The position numbers and the translations under genes were made by a program. The notes beneath the pieces were generated by a model. It worked only from the letters and a program-made list of their open reading frames with translations, made no database searches and had not been told where the DNA came from. 64,000 nt of DNA. Origin: Spinacia oleracea. Taxonomy: Eukaryota; Streptophyta; Magnoliopsida; Caryophyllales; Amaranthaceae. Each line of letters opens with the position of its first letter. Within the stretch, counting starts at the first letter, position 1. The stretch is taken from the NCBI RefSeq assembly GCF_020520425.1, contig NC_079491.1:30743449-30807448 (forward strand), read 5' to 3'. Positions 1-12,042 of the stretch are shown here, in pieces.

Positions 1-9
1 TTCAGTCTC

Positions 10-32
10 CCACTTGTCCTTAGGGACAAGTG
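10..32 (-). other. Hairpin and polypurine tract, copy 1 3' end
   Basis: The inverted arms CACTTGTCC and GGACAAGTG (11-19 and 24-32) form a 9 bp stem directly next to the polypurine tract, whose complement lies at about 5-15. The arrangement is the same as in copy 2 (19509-19536). Confidence 0.6.
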
Positions 33-854
33 TGCATTTCCTAATTCCTTTGTCGCTCGATGCTTGCTCTTGAACATAAGGTAAGAGTTGTCATCCTTAT
101 TATGTCCAGAGGTGTTTCTCGGTTTCAGAGTTCAACTGATCAAATAAACAGATAATCATAGCCTATGATTCATCCGAGCACGACCATGCATTTTACAGTT
201 TCTAGCTCTCCGAGTGGCCTTGTACAACTTTCAGCATCTCATCCCGATTTATGGGAGGACAATCCCAATCTTGCGATCTTGAGATTAGACTTTGTTTGAT
301 AGGTGATTACCTGAGCGTTGCCTTTATAGCCTCCTTTTACGGTGCGACGGTTGGTCAACGTCAAAGTAAGCAGTTCTCAAACAAGTAATCTCAAATCACT
401 CAGGTATTGAGGATTAGTGTCTAATAATTTTAATGAAATTTACTTATGACAGATTTTCATGTCCGATAATAGTCTTGCCAAAGTAAGTATCTATGCAAAT
501 GATTATGACATTGCCATGTCCACATAGTTCAAGAAACAGAACTACTAGTCATCTTGCATTTTAGTCGTCTAACATTTTCTATGTGTCCATCTTTATAGAA
601 AACTCCGACCAGGGACCATCTTCAACTTTTGACATTCAAGTTCACTTGATAGACATTTCTTAGTCACAGGACTGGTCCTGACATTCTATCTTGAATATAT
701 CATCAAATTGAAGGGACTCATCATTTAATACTAAACCAAGATTAAATGGAATATGAAAATACATTTCATATATGATAAATGTTCAACCACAATGTTTTAC
801 AACTTGGGTATAGAACATCAAACAATAGAATATCAATAGCCACTTGAAAGTCCT

Positions 855-2880
855 TTGAATATTCCGTTCTCCTTGAAGCACTTGCAAAGTCTTCTAAGAG
901 ATGTCTATTCTTTAAAGCCACTTCTAAAATCCTTAAAGAATACGTGTTTGGATTTTCTAAAGAACTTCGAAAAGCCTCCGGAATGTCCGTTTATGTTTGT
1001 TGGTCGCCTCGAAGACTTTCGAGGTCTATTTTCTCCCACTTGTCATTTTGGAAACGAATTTCCAAAAGGACATTATTTCGAGCAAACAAACATTATGTTC
1101 TAAAAAATTCGTGGTAGGAACAATACCCTTGTGTCTCATTTGAATAAATCACAATGAAACGTATATCTATACTTGGGCCTTAGTTTGTTGAATAACAAAC
1201 ACTAAGCTCCCACTGAGTTTAAGAACTCTTTAGATATATTATGAAAAGATATTCTGAAATTACTTTTCAATAGCTTTGACGAATTTTGGTTTAGTTTGGT
1301 GGTAGTTGAGCATTTTGTTTTAGAAATTATAGGAAAAGTCTTTATGATCCATCATTGATCGAATCAAGTAGTAATTGACTTCGATCATTCCAACTTAGAT
1401 ATGCCATATCTTATGGAGCTAGATCGTGAATACACAATCATTGATGATGATTTTTGGTCTCAAGTAATCATCAACATGATCTATCCTAGATCTTTATGAT
1501 TTCTTACCAAGTGGGATTTATACTTCTGAATCTTTGAACTAGCCAAACAGATTCAAACTTATATCACATTGAGTAAATAAACCTATATTAACTCAAATAT
1601 GTGTGAAATAATTAAGTCATAAAACCTTTCTTTAGCTTTGAACTCTATCGTCTAGGCGTTCTAACAATAGTTCATATCTTTTGTTACTTTCAACAAGTAA
1701 GACTAGTTGTCTTGAATTGATCTAGAAATCAATAAACTTTCAAAAGTCCATCAAAATAGAGCTTATGAATGTTAACTTGTTGATATGGTCTAAGCAACAA
1801 TGCCAAAGATTAGTGGAACTCAAATCAAGAGATTGATTTGAACCTAGTAAAGTTCTTATTGTTAAAGATTTGTTTGTTTTAATTAAGCATATTGACTCAA
1901 CCCGTAAATGACCATTTCATTCAAATAAACAAATAAACAAGCATTGTTTTTGTTCTTCTGAATGTGAGTCTTTTTGTGTTTGAAGCAGAAATTTAGGTAT
2001 GCTGATTATGGAACAAAATAGCCATTAAGTTCCAGCCTTTGAAAGGACTTAAAACAAACTAGATGACCCTACAACTAATGTAGCATTTCCATGCTTCATT
2101 TCCCACTTGTAGGCCATTAGTGTAGCCTAGCTTCCATTGTTTGAGTTATTACCGAAGTAAGAACTTCAAGCGGTATATGATACCAAGGAAGTTTGATTGC
2201 TAGGTCACTTCTCTTTAAACATTAAATTTTAGGTAGAAACGGAATCGTAAATTCCTTTCCTTTGTTCCTTGTTTTCCTATTTCTTGTACCCTTTCTTATA
2301 GTCTTAAGAATTGAATTCTTTAGTGTTGACTTTTATACTTCGTTAGACATGTCCGATGTCATTCCAACATAGTTCTCACCATTTTATTTATGTTAAATAT
2401 TCTGTTTCAACTAGATGATCTTACCAGAAGCTTCTAAAGTTCTCTAAGCATCGATCTATTCGAATGTCTAGGGACTAGACTCATTCGAGAAATAAATGGA
2501 CGAAGATATTAGGTTGTTAACCATTGGTAAAGCTGAGCGTTTAAACTCAATGCTTTATGATCTCAATACTACATTGTATTTTGAATTCACAAGCACCAAT
2601 CGGTTTGCCATTCGACTTTGATATTCGAAAACAACCATAAAAGTCGCTAAAAGAAACATACATTTTAAATTGCTCATTTTCTCTCATTTCTGTGAATCGT
2701 TCTTGGATTCACTACCAATCGAAGAAATTTACTGTTACCTTTCTAAAAGGGTTTACTGCAGTGCAAGATATTTAATTATAAACAATAATTAAAATCTACA
2801 TTGAAGCATGCAAAGTCTAAAAATTTATCATGAGTAATGACTTGAAAATTAAAGCAATCATGCAATTTAAACAAGTCATT
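855..2880 (-). pseudogene. Eroded gag-pol remnant of copy 1
   Basis: Read on the minus strand, scattered patches match the copia coding region of copy 2. Positions 1020-1103 align with 16807-16900 (just after integrase). Positions 1771-1808 keep the bases behind the LWHC..L.HIN signature of the GAG-pre-integrase domain. No frame exceeds about 80 codons, and those that exist are in the wrong frame or strand. The interval matching copy 2 gag-pol is about half as long. Assignment is by eye. Confidence 0.6.
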
Positions 2881-3765
2881 AGCATTTTATTCAATTTTAT
2901 TGTTCCGGCAGGTGTGAATAAAATGATTCCAAGATCCTAAAACCCATTGAAGAATTAAGCACATTATGTATTTAGACTCAATTCTAAAATCTTTTAGGTA
3001 GGCAAAAGCCTTTTGCTAATAGTCTAGAAACTACTCTTGGTTGATAGGTACGTCTAAGAACTTATTAGGTAAACCTATCGATTTTGCCACGACATAAAAT
3101 GACTCCTTGCTTATATCGTTGAGTTTCACCAAAACTAACATGTACTCATAATTATTTGTGTACCTTACCCCTTTAGTATCGATAAGTAACACCTCGCTAT
3201 GGCGGAAACCTATTACTAAGATCGATGTAAAGGATATCCAAGTAAGTGTTATTTTGGCATGGCACCTTTTAACTCAATTTTTAAGTTTGGAACTTAAGGC
3301 TCTTACTATGTTGGTTAGATTTTAAGTGAACTAAAATCCTTAATCATGCAACATAATCAAGCTTCAATCTCATGCATATTTAAGACATATTTAAAAGCAA
3401 TAAATAACTTAAAGCATGCATAAGATAAATGTGATCTAGTATGGTCCGACTTCATCTTGAAGCTTCAACTTCAAAGTCCGTCTTGAAAATGGTTGGAAAC
3501 TTCGTCTTGAATTTCACCGTGGGAGGCGCCATTTTCTTCAAACAGGATCAACTATAATTAAACTAATTACAACTATTTGATGGTACGCAGACCATATTTG
3601 AATTGAAAAAACAAACTTTGGTGCATTTGACCAATTACATTCAAATTAATGGTACGCAGACCATATTTTCTATCCTATTTGGGCCATACTAGTCACTTCA
3701 TAACCTGCAAAACAGTACATATACAATATATACCATACACCCATTCATTATCATGAATGGCCCAT

Positions 3766-3839
3766 TCTATAGGGATCTTGCTTTTAACATTTTGTTTATG
3801 TGTAACGATTCCATAGGGATCTTGCTTTTAACATTTTGT
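3766..3839. repeat. Short tandem duplication inside copy 1
   Basis: A segment of about 29 bp containing TAGGGATCTTGCTTTTAAC occurs twice with a spacer of roughly 15 bp (about 3768-3796 and 3811-3839). It is not seen at the matching place in copy 2 (about 13730-13760), so it is private to this copy or its lineage. Confidence 0.6.
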
Positions 3840-4439
3840 AAAAGGTTAAACATATTAAATATTATCTTTAAAACTTTAAAATATTTATGAATCACCAAAC
3901 GAATTATTTTGAAATGTCGTTCTCAATTAAATCCTTATAGAAAAAGGAAAATAATGAACTTTGAATCACTTTAAACGGTTAAGAAACGAAAGAAATATCC
4001 CAGTTTTAAAATGAGAAAACTGTAAAGTGGTAGTAAATGAAAAAAATTTGGAACTTTAAGGTAGTAATTTAAAATAAAAATTTCATAAGGTAGTAAATAC
4101 AAAAGTGGTGTATTTTTAAGGTAGTAAATACCAAAATTTTCTAATTTTAAACATAAAAATGTATTTCTAGTCTAACCGGAAACATGCAAGTTTAATTAAA
4201 ATTTAAAGCTCATATAAAATTATAACCGAATCCATTTATTTAATTTATTTTTCTGTTGAATTAAATGAATTTAAATTAATTCAAGGTTTAATTTTAGTAA
4301 AATAATTAGTATAAATTAAAATTTATAATAATTATAATATTCAAAATTAAAATCCGAGAAAACAATTTAAATTATTAATTTTAAAATTAAATATAATTAT
4401 TTCCGAACTGAAAATTTCAAATTAAAATTCAAAGCGACT

Positions 4440-4911
4440 CAATCGTAACACGACGAGCACTTGGGCTTGCGCCCAAGCCCCATCGTGTGCATGACCGATC
4501 GCACGCCCATGGCACATCGCAGCAGCTGCCACGCGCAAACGCAGCAAGCCAACCCACGCTTGCGCGCAGCCTGCTCGCCCGCATGCACGCAGCAGCTACC
4601 GAAGGAGTGCTCGCTCGCTAGGCGCAAGCAAGCCCTCGTGGCGAGGCAGCGCTCGTTGGTACGCAGAGCAGCGATCGCTGGGCGACCCAGCTCTCGCCCT
4701 CGCGCGCGCGCCTTGTCATGTGCCACGCCCATCGCCCATAGCACACAGCACACACGCCTAGGCTCCCTTGCCTCGTGCGCGCGCCATGCCTTGGTTGCTC
4801 GCTGCATTCGTACCGCACGGGCGACGAGCTCCCTTGCTCGTCGTTGCGTGCCCGCACTATGCAACACCCCTTAAGGGTAACACGTAGCATCCTTTGCTTT
4901 GTGCGTGCAAC
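4440..4911 (-). repeat. GC-rich leader island, copy 1
   Basis: A block of about 470 bp rich in GC words (GCGCGC, CTCGCT, GCTGCC) stands in very AT-rich surroundings, between the primer site and the coding remnants. Its element-5' edge carries the palindrome CCCTTAAGGG (4868-4877) and an 8 bp stem with a 6-base loop (4822-4843). Its distal edge carries a perfect CTTGGGC/GCCCAAG stem-loop near 4463-4480. Both edges match copy 2 while the interior differs. Long frames on both strands here come from composition and are not credible proteins. Confidence 0.7.
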
Positions 4912-5639
4912 GTTTATGAGCGAATTTTATAAAAAAAATTAAAATTTTTAATTTAAAATCTATGACAAATTAATAAATCATATTAATTTCATAATTTTAG
5001 GGCGAAAAATCGAAAATTTATTAATCAATTAATTTCCGATTAACATGTATTCAAATCTAGGTCATAAAAATTTAAAATTTATCATAAATTAACAATTTTT
5101 ATGGTGGATTTTAATCCTGGATACCTAATTAAATTATTAATTAATTATGAAAAACAAATCAATTCTAAATTATTCGAATTTCAACAAATTAATCATATTT
5201 ACAAATTAGGTTGTATAATTAACAAGTCTAGGCATTCAAATTTGTTAAACATATACTGTAGGTCAATCAAAAACTCAAGATTTATCAACAAGAATCGAAA
5301 ATATTCAATTTAACATCTTAAATTTACAAACTTTTGCGTTCGAAAAACTAAAACCTGCGAAAAGTCATAGTTAGGCTTCGAATTTGGGAATTCTGGGTTC
5401 GACCGAAAAAAAATCTTTTTGTCAAAATTTTAAAATGCCTTTTACATGCGGAATTCACACAAAAATCACTCGATTTGGATGAGTAACGAATAAACTGCCG
5501 AAAAACTGCGTACATATAATTAAATAAACGCAATTTGCAATTAATTCACAATTACGAAAATTAATCACCCCTTTTAATTCTTTGCAAATTTGTAAAATTT
5601 AACCATGTCATGCAATTTTAGATTATGTAAATAATAAGA

Positions 5640-5653
5640 GGCTCGTGATACCA
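5640..5653 (-). other. Primer binding site, copy 1
   Basis: On the minus strand TGGTATCACGAGCC lies one base inside the LTR. It is the usual copia initiator-tRNA-Met site (TGGTATCAGAGC) with an extra C after TGGTATCA. The same extra base is present in copies 2 and 3. Confidence 0.8.
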
Positions 5654-5654
5654 C

Positions 5655-7051
5655 TGTTAGGTTATGATACATATGACAAAACATAAATCATGCGGAAAAC
5701 CTTAATGCCAGGAAACATATTATTTACACATAATCATTTAGCATAATTTAGGTGCATACACTTTGTAGCGTGCCCTCCCTAGCTGCGCCCGAACCGAACA
5801 AGAACAAGTCTTTAGGACTCCAAGTGTCGTCCCTCCGTAGATAGTCCACAGCACGTCCGGATCCGCCTTAAGCTTGACCAACTAGAATCGCCCTTAAGGT
5901 ACTAGGAAATTTCGGATAATAGGCTACAAGTGTTTGGCTGATTTTGTTCCAAAATCTTACCTTTGAATACTTCAATCCTCGATGTAAATATGTGACCCTA
6001 TGTACCTATTTATAGAGTTTATGGAAAGGAATTATAATCCTATTAGGATACTAATTAGTTTAATTAGAATTTCATTAAAACTCTTTTAAACTAATTCTAT
6101 CTTTATTAGGATTAGGATTTAATCAATGAACGAATTCCATCAGCTTTAGGATTCGTATCGAACACAAACATTGCACGACCACGAGCGTACCGCACAGCCC
6201 ACGCAGGCCTTGCGGCCCACACGAGCAGGCGCTGCTCGCAGCCCACGAGCGTCAGCCCGCGCGCACGCCTTGGCCTTGCTGGGCCTGGCCTTGCGCTGGG
6301 CGTGGCGTGGCCTTGGCTGCGTTATGTTGGGCGCTTGGCTTGCTGGACGCGGGCCTGGCTTCGTGCTGGGCCTTCATCTAGCAAGTCTCGTCCGATGCTA
6401 ATTGGTACGATGCGCTTCCGATTAAATTCTCGATTCCGGAATTCATTTCCGATACGAACAATATTTAATATTTCCGATTCCGGAATTAATTTCCGTTTCG
6501 AACAAATATTTAATATTTCCGTTTCCGGAATTATTTTCCGATTCCGATGATATTTCCGATTCTGACAATATTTCCGTTTCCGGCAATATTTCCGATTCCG
6601 GCAATATTTCCATTTCCAATAATACTTTCCGATACGTACCATGTTTCCGTTTCCGGCAACATCTACGACTTGGATAATATTTATATTTCCGATACGATCC
6701 ATATTTCCGTTTCCGGCAATATCATCGTTTCCGGGGTATTCACTTGCTTGCCTTTGACGATCTCAGCTCCCACTGAAACCAAGATCCGTCGATTCCGAAT
6801 ATCCATAGATGGAGTATTTAATGCCATTAAATACTTGATCCGTTTACGTACTATTTTTGTGACCCTACGGGTTCATTCAAGAGTAAGTTGTGGATTAATA
6901 TCATTAATTCCACTTGAACTGAAGCGGCCTCTAGCTAGGCATTCAGCTCACTTGATCTCATTGAATTTATTAACTTGTTAATTAATACTGAACCGCATTT
7001 ATTAGACTTAACATTATATGCATACTTGGACCAAGGGCATCATTTCCTTCA
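5655..7051 (-). repeat. 5' LTR of family A copy 1
   Basis: This 1,397 bp LTR starts (minus strand) with TGAAGGAAAT at 7051 and ends with CCTAACA at 5655, so it has TG..CA ends. It aligns along its length with the LTRs at 10705-12041, 19537-20908 and 60783-62218. In order on the minus strand it holds a U3 made of short GGAAATATT-type repeats (about 6410-6740), a GC-rich block (about 6170-6400) and a TATA box at 6007-6014. Confidence 0.92.
6007..6014 (-). promoter_or_regulatory. LTR TATA box, copy 1
   Basis: TATAAATA on the minus strand, at the same relative place as in the other family A LTRs (11682, 20549, 61855). It lies about 350 bp before the LTR end and is the probable core promoter for the genomic RNA. 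Confidence 0.6.
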
Positions 7052-7335
7052 TTTAAGACCTCTTTTGCCTTAAAAAAAACCCATGAAGAGACCCATTTAT
7101 GGATAGTGAGAATCTTGGAGACCTCACACATTGCATAATGAGATGAGTGAAGTGATTAGGGAACTTGAGGGACACCAACATTTCTTCTACAAAATTTCAT
7201 TCCACAATGTCACATGCTTTCTGTAAATCCAGTTTAATAAGGCATCCTGCAGCATTGTTCTTCCTCTCATACCCTTTGGCAAGGTCTTGGAAGACCATGA
7301 TGTTGTGAGAAATGTTCTCATACTTGGTACCCTCT
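7052..7335 (-). pseudogene. LINE reverse-transcriptase remnant
   Basis: The minus strand encodes an L1-type plant RT fragment. Recognisable words are [49 protein letters not shown] and then GFF. One in-frame TGA replaces the Trp codon after VEW. The fragment stops where the family A LTR begins at 7051, so the LTR element jumped into an existing LINE copy. Upstream coding is lost beyond about 7335. It is non-functional. Confidence 0.75.
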
Positions 7336-9427
7336 AGCTATTGACTTATAAGTTGGATATTTGGATGCGTATCCGCAGGACGAAATGATGTTGCACAAGA
7401 TGGATTTGATCGATGTTTCAAGGAGACCGTGATGGTTGGATATAACTGGGAATTGTTAGGGATGTTACTAGGTAATGGACCCAAGGATAGAGTGTGACAA
7501 AGCAATGAAACTTCTTGGTGACTTTTGAGTTGGCAATGACTAGCTTATTGACTTTATGCTTGAATTGGTTTATGATAAGCTTCCAAGTGACTATGGAGTA
7601 CGAAATACTTTTCCACTTATAGGCATGTTGTAAATTTTATTGGTGGATGTTGGAGTGAATTATCGCTTCTTTTCTCTTCACTCTCAATTAATATGTTCTT
7701 AATCTTTTTTGAAAGCCATTTTTGTTTTATTTCAGCAAAATATCCGCAAATTGTGTCATAAAATTGTTATTTCTTTAATGATTAGGTCATAAGGAAGTTC
7801 ACAGACGGTTCTTCACATATTACTCAGAGTATGTATTTTTACCTTTTAAAATTCCTTTAAGATAAAACAAAATAATTATAAAACTTTGTGTTATTTGTTA
7901 ATATTGATTATTTGATCTTGATTTTACAGTATGTTTTCTTAAGGGGATCAAAATTTTTTTATATATTCGCATGCATCGCGTGCATATAAGACTAGTAGCC
8001 ATGTAAACCAACGATCAATATTAAATGTGAATTTCTTTATTTCTTTTATCTTTTCTTCTTCGGTCTTCTTCCCAATTTCCAGCTTCTATTAGCTCAATTT
8101 TCTCTGTCCTCTTGGAGCATTCAACCACGGAATTCAACATCCTCAACCTAGAAGGGTCAAACGAGAGAAACGGTCATGTACGAACGTAGAAATGTCGTCC
8201 AACAAGTAGACCTTGAGGTACTCGTCTGGCAATATGGCCTCGTCGACAACGATTATGACATCATGGTCGATCTCGCTGGGAATGTGAGCAACATCCTTGT
8301 CACAAGAGATTTGGTAGCTCTTGATGCGAACCGGAGAGAGACCAACGACGGTCCTGAACTCCTACACTCTGTCATCTCCGAGAAATCGACGGAGAAAATC
8401 ACCGAGACAAGGCTCTCTTGAACATTTTGAGGCTTTGTGCTATGTATGGAATTCATTTAATTGATATTATTCCTTATTTTTTTGAGTCAATAAAAACCAC
8501 TACATATTAATCAAATATATATTTCGTAATATCTATGAAAATATGCATGCATCACAAGTATATTGTCTACTAACTTAGCAACGCACAAATATTTTTTTGA
8601 CGGAATATTATTAATTACTCGTAAACAATAATTTATATTTGAGAAATATTTTTATTGAAATAAAAAAATTATTTGTATTTGTTATTGTGGTTGACAAAAT
8701 ATGAGATACAAATTAAAAATTTTAATTTGTGTAAAACATAATTATATTAAATTGGTCAATATTAATTAAACCCATATGAGTCTCTACAAGGGTAAGGATT
8801 GTTGGTTTGTTAACTCGGATAATCTCCCGTAGTGCAGTTAGAAATTATTTGCTGCCTGCTCCTAACACATTCCATACCATACACGTGATGGGTGGGAGGT
8901 TAATATTTAGATTATGTGTGCTATTCATAAGACCAGATGAAGAGGGGAAGGCTGGCATGTTGGAGTTTGACATGAATCTCAAAGCTTCAATAATATCATA
9001 TGGTAACTTCAACGTTACCATCATTTCTGGATTGTTAATGTGAAAATAACATGTGTAGGAAGGGGGGAAAAGATGGAGAAATCAAATGTGATGCTAGTTA
9101 TAATTGGAGGGATGATGTTGATATTTAATTATAATGGGAGGATATGTGTAAATGATTGATTAAAGGATATTTAATTTTGGTTTTGTAAAGGATTGAATTT
9201 GGGTGAAAGATGAAGAAGGGAGAAGAAAGAAGTAGGAAGCATCGTGGAAAAATAGAGGAAAAATAAAAGAAAATGTAAAAGTGGGGCGACTAACGAAATA
9301 CTTAACAACTTCCGTTCAGTGGTGTTAATTTTGAAGGTTTGTAATTTCATAAGTGATAATTTGTAACTAAAATTTTATAAGGTGTTAACTATTAAGTTTG
9401 AAAATGTGAACTTTATAATATGGTAAT
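7336..9427. other. Intergenic AT-rich stretch
   Basis: No gene can be supported. Small overlapping frames around 8176-8456 on both strands have no recognisable motif, splice context or partner exons. The interval may contain further degraded LINE DNA near 7340-7620, but no clear RT motif could be read. Confidence 0.5.
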
Positions 9428-9738
9428 TGTTAGAATAATGCCTTGAATCAGTCAAGCCCCTTATTGCAACGCCCCAGCACGAGGATCTCGCTGCTATTCT
9501 GGACTAGGGTTATCTGTTTTGGGACTATTTTCTGGGCTTTTCCGCATCTGTCTAGAGAGTAATATATAAATTTTTTAGGTCATAACCTAGTCGCATTCTG
9601 TAATCTGTACTCCTCAAGATAAATAAAACTTTCCTCCCCTCTGCATGTGGACGTAGCTAACACATTGTTAGTGAACCACGTTAAATCTCTGCCTACTTTA
9701 TTTATGTTATTTAATCTTTCTTTGCATCCATTATAACA
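9428..9738 (+). repeat. 5' LTR of family B
   Basis: A 311 bp repeat beginning TGTTAGAATAATGCC and ending TTATAACA, matched by 24032 to about 24290. It contains a TATATAAA box at 9563-9570. The base run before it is GGTAAT; no clean target duplication could be matched because the 3' LTR end is damaged. Confidence 0.88.
9563..9570 (+). promoter_or_regulatory. TATA box of family B 5' LTR
   Basis: TATATAAA in the LTR, also present in the 3' LTR at 24170-24177. Probable core promoter of the element. Confidence 0.55.
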
Positions 9739-9790
9739 AACTAGTATCAGAGACGGATCTGTTCTAGGGTCTGAAAGTTCGTTGAGAAAG

Positions 9791-10704
9791 ATGACCGGTA
9801 TTAACGTGAAGATCGAGAAATTTATCGGGAGTAATAGTTTCAGTTTATGGCAAATCAAGATGCGAGCCTTGTTGAAATAATCAACAAGGGTTGTGGACTC
9901 CGCTTGCTAGGAAGGCGGAACATCCAATCAGCGATGAGATGACCGTTCTGGAGGAGAAGGCACACTCAACGATTATGTTGTGTCTTGCTGACGATAGCGT
10001 CACCGAGGTCGCGGAGGAGGAAACCGCGCAAGGTCTCCGTGTTAAGCTCGAGGGTCTGTATATGACAAAGTCCTTAACCAATAAGTTGCTTCTCAAGAAA
10101 CGGATGTTCAGTCTGCGAATGCGGGAAGGTATGCCTCTACGAGATCACTTAGATCAATTAAACACAATTTTATTAGAATTGCGTAATATTGATGTTAAAA
10201 TTGAAGATGAAGATGCTGCTTTAATTCTGTTATTTTCTTTACCATTTTCGTATGAAAATTTCGTGCAATTGTTTATTGTTGGTAGAGATACTATTTCACT
10301 ACAGGAGGTTATATTGTCCCTCCATACTAGAGAGATGTGCCATAAGGCGACTGGCACAGGTACAGATAATCAGGATGTTGGGTTAGCAGCCAGTGGGAGT
10401 TATGGACATGGAAATTTGGGGAAGAAGAAATTCAAGAAACCAGTTTCTAAGGGTCCTAAACCTAATGATTTCTGTAATTACTGTAAGGAAAAGGGAACTG
10501 GAAATCTGATTGTCCCAAGAACAAGAGGCAACATGATAAATTGTCAGGTACTGCTACAGTAGCTGATACCAATTCTGAAGAGGATATTGCTCTAGTTACT
10601 GATGAGCACACGCATCACAGTGATGTGTGGATCCTTGATTCTGGAGCGTCTTACCATATATGTTCGCGCATGGAGTGGTTTACAACCTAGGAGCAAGTAG
10701 ACAG
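9791..10704 (+). pseudogene. Family B gag and start of protease (broken)
   Basis: The start is MTGINVKIEKFIGS with the copia gag word SLWQIKMRALL. A four-base insertion at about 9878 shifts the frame, and a second shift near 10497 breaks the CCHC zinc knuckle (CNYCKEKG...). Downstream the protease active-site word WILDSGASYHIC is readable, then an in-frame TAG at 10688-10690. At 10704 the reading is cut by the family A insertion and resumes after 20913. The product would be the nucleocapsid and the N-terminal half of protease; it cannot be made intact here. Confidence 0.85.
10700..10704 (+). repeat. Target site duplication GACAG (left)
   Basis: The five bases before the TG of the family A 5' LTR. 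They are identical to 20909-20913 after the 3' LTR. Five base pairs is the usual copia integrase stagger. Confidence 0.95.
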
Positions 10705-12041
10705 TGAAGGAAATAATGCCCTTGGTCCAAGTATGCATATAATGTTAAGTCTAATAAATGCGGTTCAGTATTAATTAACAAGTTAATAATTCAGTAAGAT
10801 CAAGTGAGCTGAATGCCTAGCTAGAGGCCGCTTCAGTTCAAGTGGAATTAATGATATTAATCCACAGCTTACTCTTGACTGAACCCGTAGGGTCACACAA
10901 ATAGTACGTAAACGGATCAAGTATTTAATGGCATTAAATACTCCATCTATGGATATTCGGAATCGACGGATCTTGGTTTCAGTGGGAGCTGAGATCGTCA
11001 AAGGCAAGCAAGTGAATACTCCGGAAACAATGATATTGCCGGAAACGGAAATATGGATCGTATTGGAAATATAAATATTATCCAAGTCGTAGATGTTGCC
11101 GGAAACGGAAACATGGTACGTATCGGAAAATATTATTGGAAATGGAAATATTATCGGAATCGGAAATATTGCCGGAATCGGAAATATTATCGAAATCGGA
11201 AAATAATTCCGGAAACGGAAATATTAAATATTTGTTCGAAACGGAAATTAATTCCGGAATCGGAAATATTAAATATTGTTCGTATCGGAAATAAATTCCG
11301 GAATCGAGAATTTAATCGGGAGCGTATCGTACGAATTAGCATCGGACGAGGCCTGCCAGACGAAGGCCCAGCACGAAGTCGGGCCATCGCCCAGCAAGAA
11401 AACACGCAACAAACACACGCCAAGCTCGACCAGGCCCAGCCAAGCCTTGGCGCGCGCGCATAATGGTCTGCGGGGTAGTGCGCCGTGCGTGGGCCGCAAG
11501 GCTTGCGCATGGGCGTGCGGCTCGTGCGTGCGTGAGTGTTTGTGAATCCTAAAGCTATCGGGATTCTACATATGATTAAATCCTAATCCTAAAAGATAAA
11601 TTAATTGATTTAGAGTTCTACTAGGATTTTAAGTTAATTAATTCGTATCCTAGTAAGATTATAATTCCTTTCCATAAACTCTATAAATAGGTGCCTATGG
11701 TCACATATTTACATCGAGAATTGAAGTATTCAAAGGTAAGATTTTCAAGAAAAATCAGTCACTCTCTTGCCCCATAATAGCCGAATTTCATACTACCTTA
11801 AGGGCGATTCTAGTTGGTCAAGCTTAAGGCAGATCCGGACGTGTTGTGGACTATCTACGGAGGGACGACACTTGGAGTCCTAAAGACTTGTTCTTGTTCG
11901 GTTCGGGCGCACCTAGGGAGGGCACGCTACAAAGTGTATGCATCTGAATTATGCTAAATGATTATGTGTTAATAATATGTTTCCTGGCTTTATGGTTTTT
12001 CCGCATGATTTATGTTTATTCATATGTATCATAACCTAACA
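10705..12041 (+). repeat. 5' LTR of family A copy 2
   Basis: Starts TGAAGGAAATAATGCC and ends CATAACCTAACA. About 11030-11300 is a run of short repeats built from GGAAAYGGAAATATT and CCGGAATC words. About 11330-11545 is GC-rich, and a TATA box lies at 11682-11689. Compared with the 3' LTR it lacks one 18 bp U3 unit and one GC-rich segment of about 17 bp. Confidence 0.95.
11682..11689 (+). promoter_or_regulatory. LTR TATA box, copy 2 (5')
   Basis: TATAAATA in the context CTCTATAAATAGGTG, conserved in all four family A LTRs. It is the likely core promoter, placing the RNA start roughly 30 bp downstream. Confidence 0.65.
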
Positions 12042-12042
12042 G

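Larger units (their letters stand above)
1..7051 (-). mobile_element. Family A LTR retroelement, copy 1 (Ty1/copia-derived, eroded interior)
   Basis: The element reads on the minus strand. Its upstream LTR occupies 5655-7051, followed by a tRNA-Met-like primer site, a GC-rich leader, an eroded coding region and a 3' end. Positions 1-430 are the reverse complement of the 3' non-coding tail of copy 2 (about 19100-19540), including the hairpin and polypurine tract. Positions 1-4 are the first four bases of the downstream LTR, so the other LTR lies just outside the window. The interior is about 5.65 kb, against about 7.5 kb in copy 2. No open gag or pol frame survives, only patches of similarity to copy 2. 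It is either an old decayed copy or a non-autonomous derivative; the fairly well-kept LTR favours the second. Confidence 0.85.

Noticed and set aside
855..1103. 82-codon plus-strand frame
   Set aside because: It is antisense to the recognisable pol remnant of copy 1 (minus strand).
4439..4890. Overlapping open frames of 90-142 codons on both strands
   Set aside because: They lie in the GC-rich leader island of a retroelement, are Ala/Arg/Cys-rich on both strands, and the equivalent frames in the other copies are not conserved.
8176..8456. Overlapping 81- and 67-codon frames
   Set aside because: No motif, no partner exons, and both strands are open over the same DNA.
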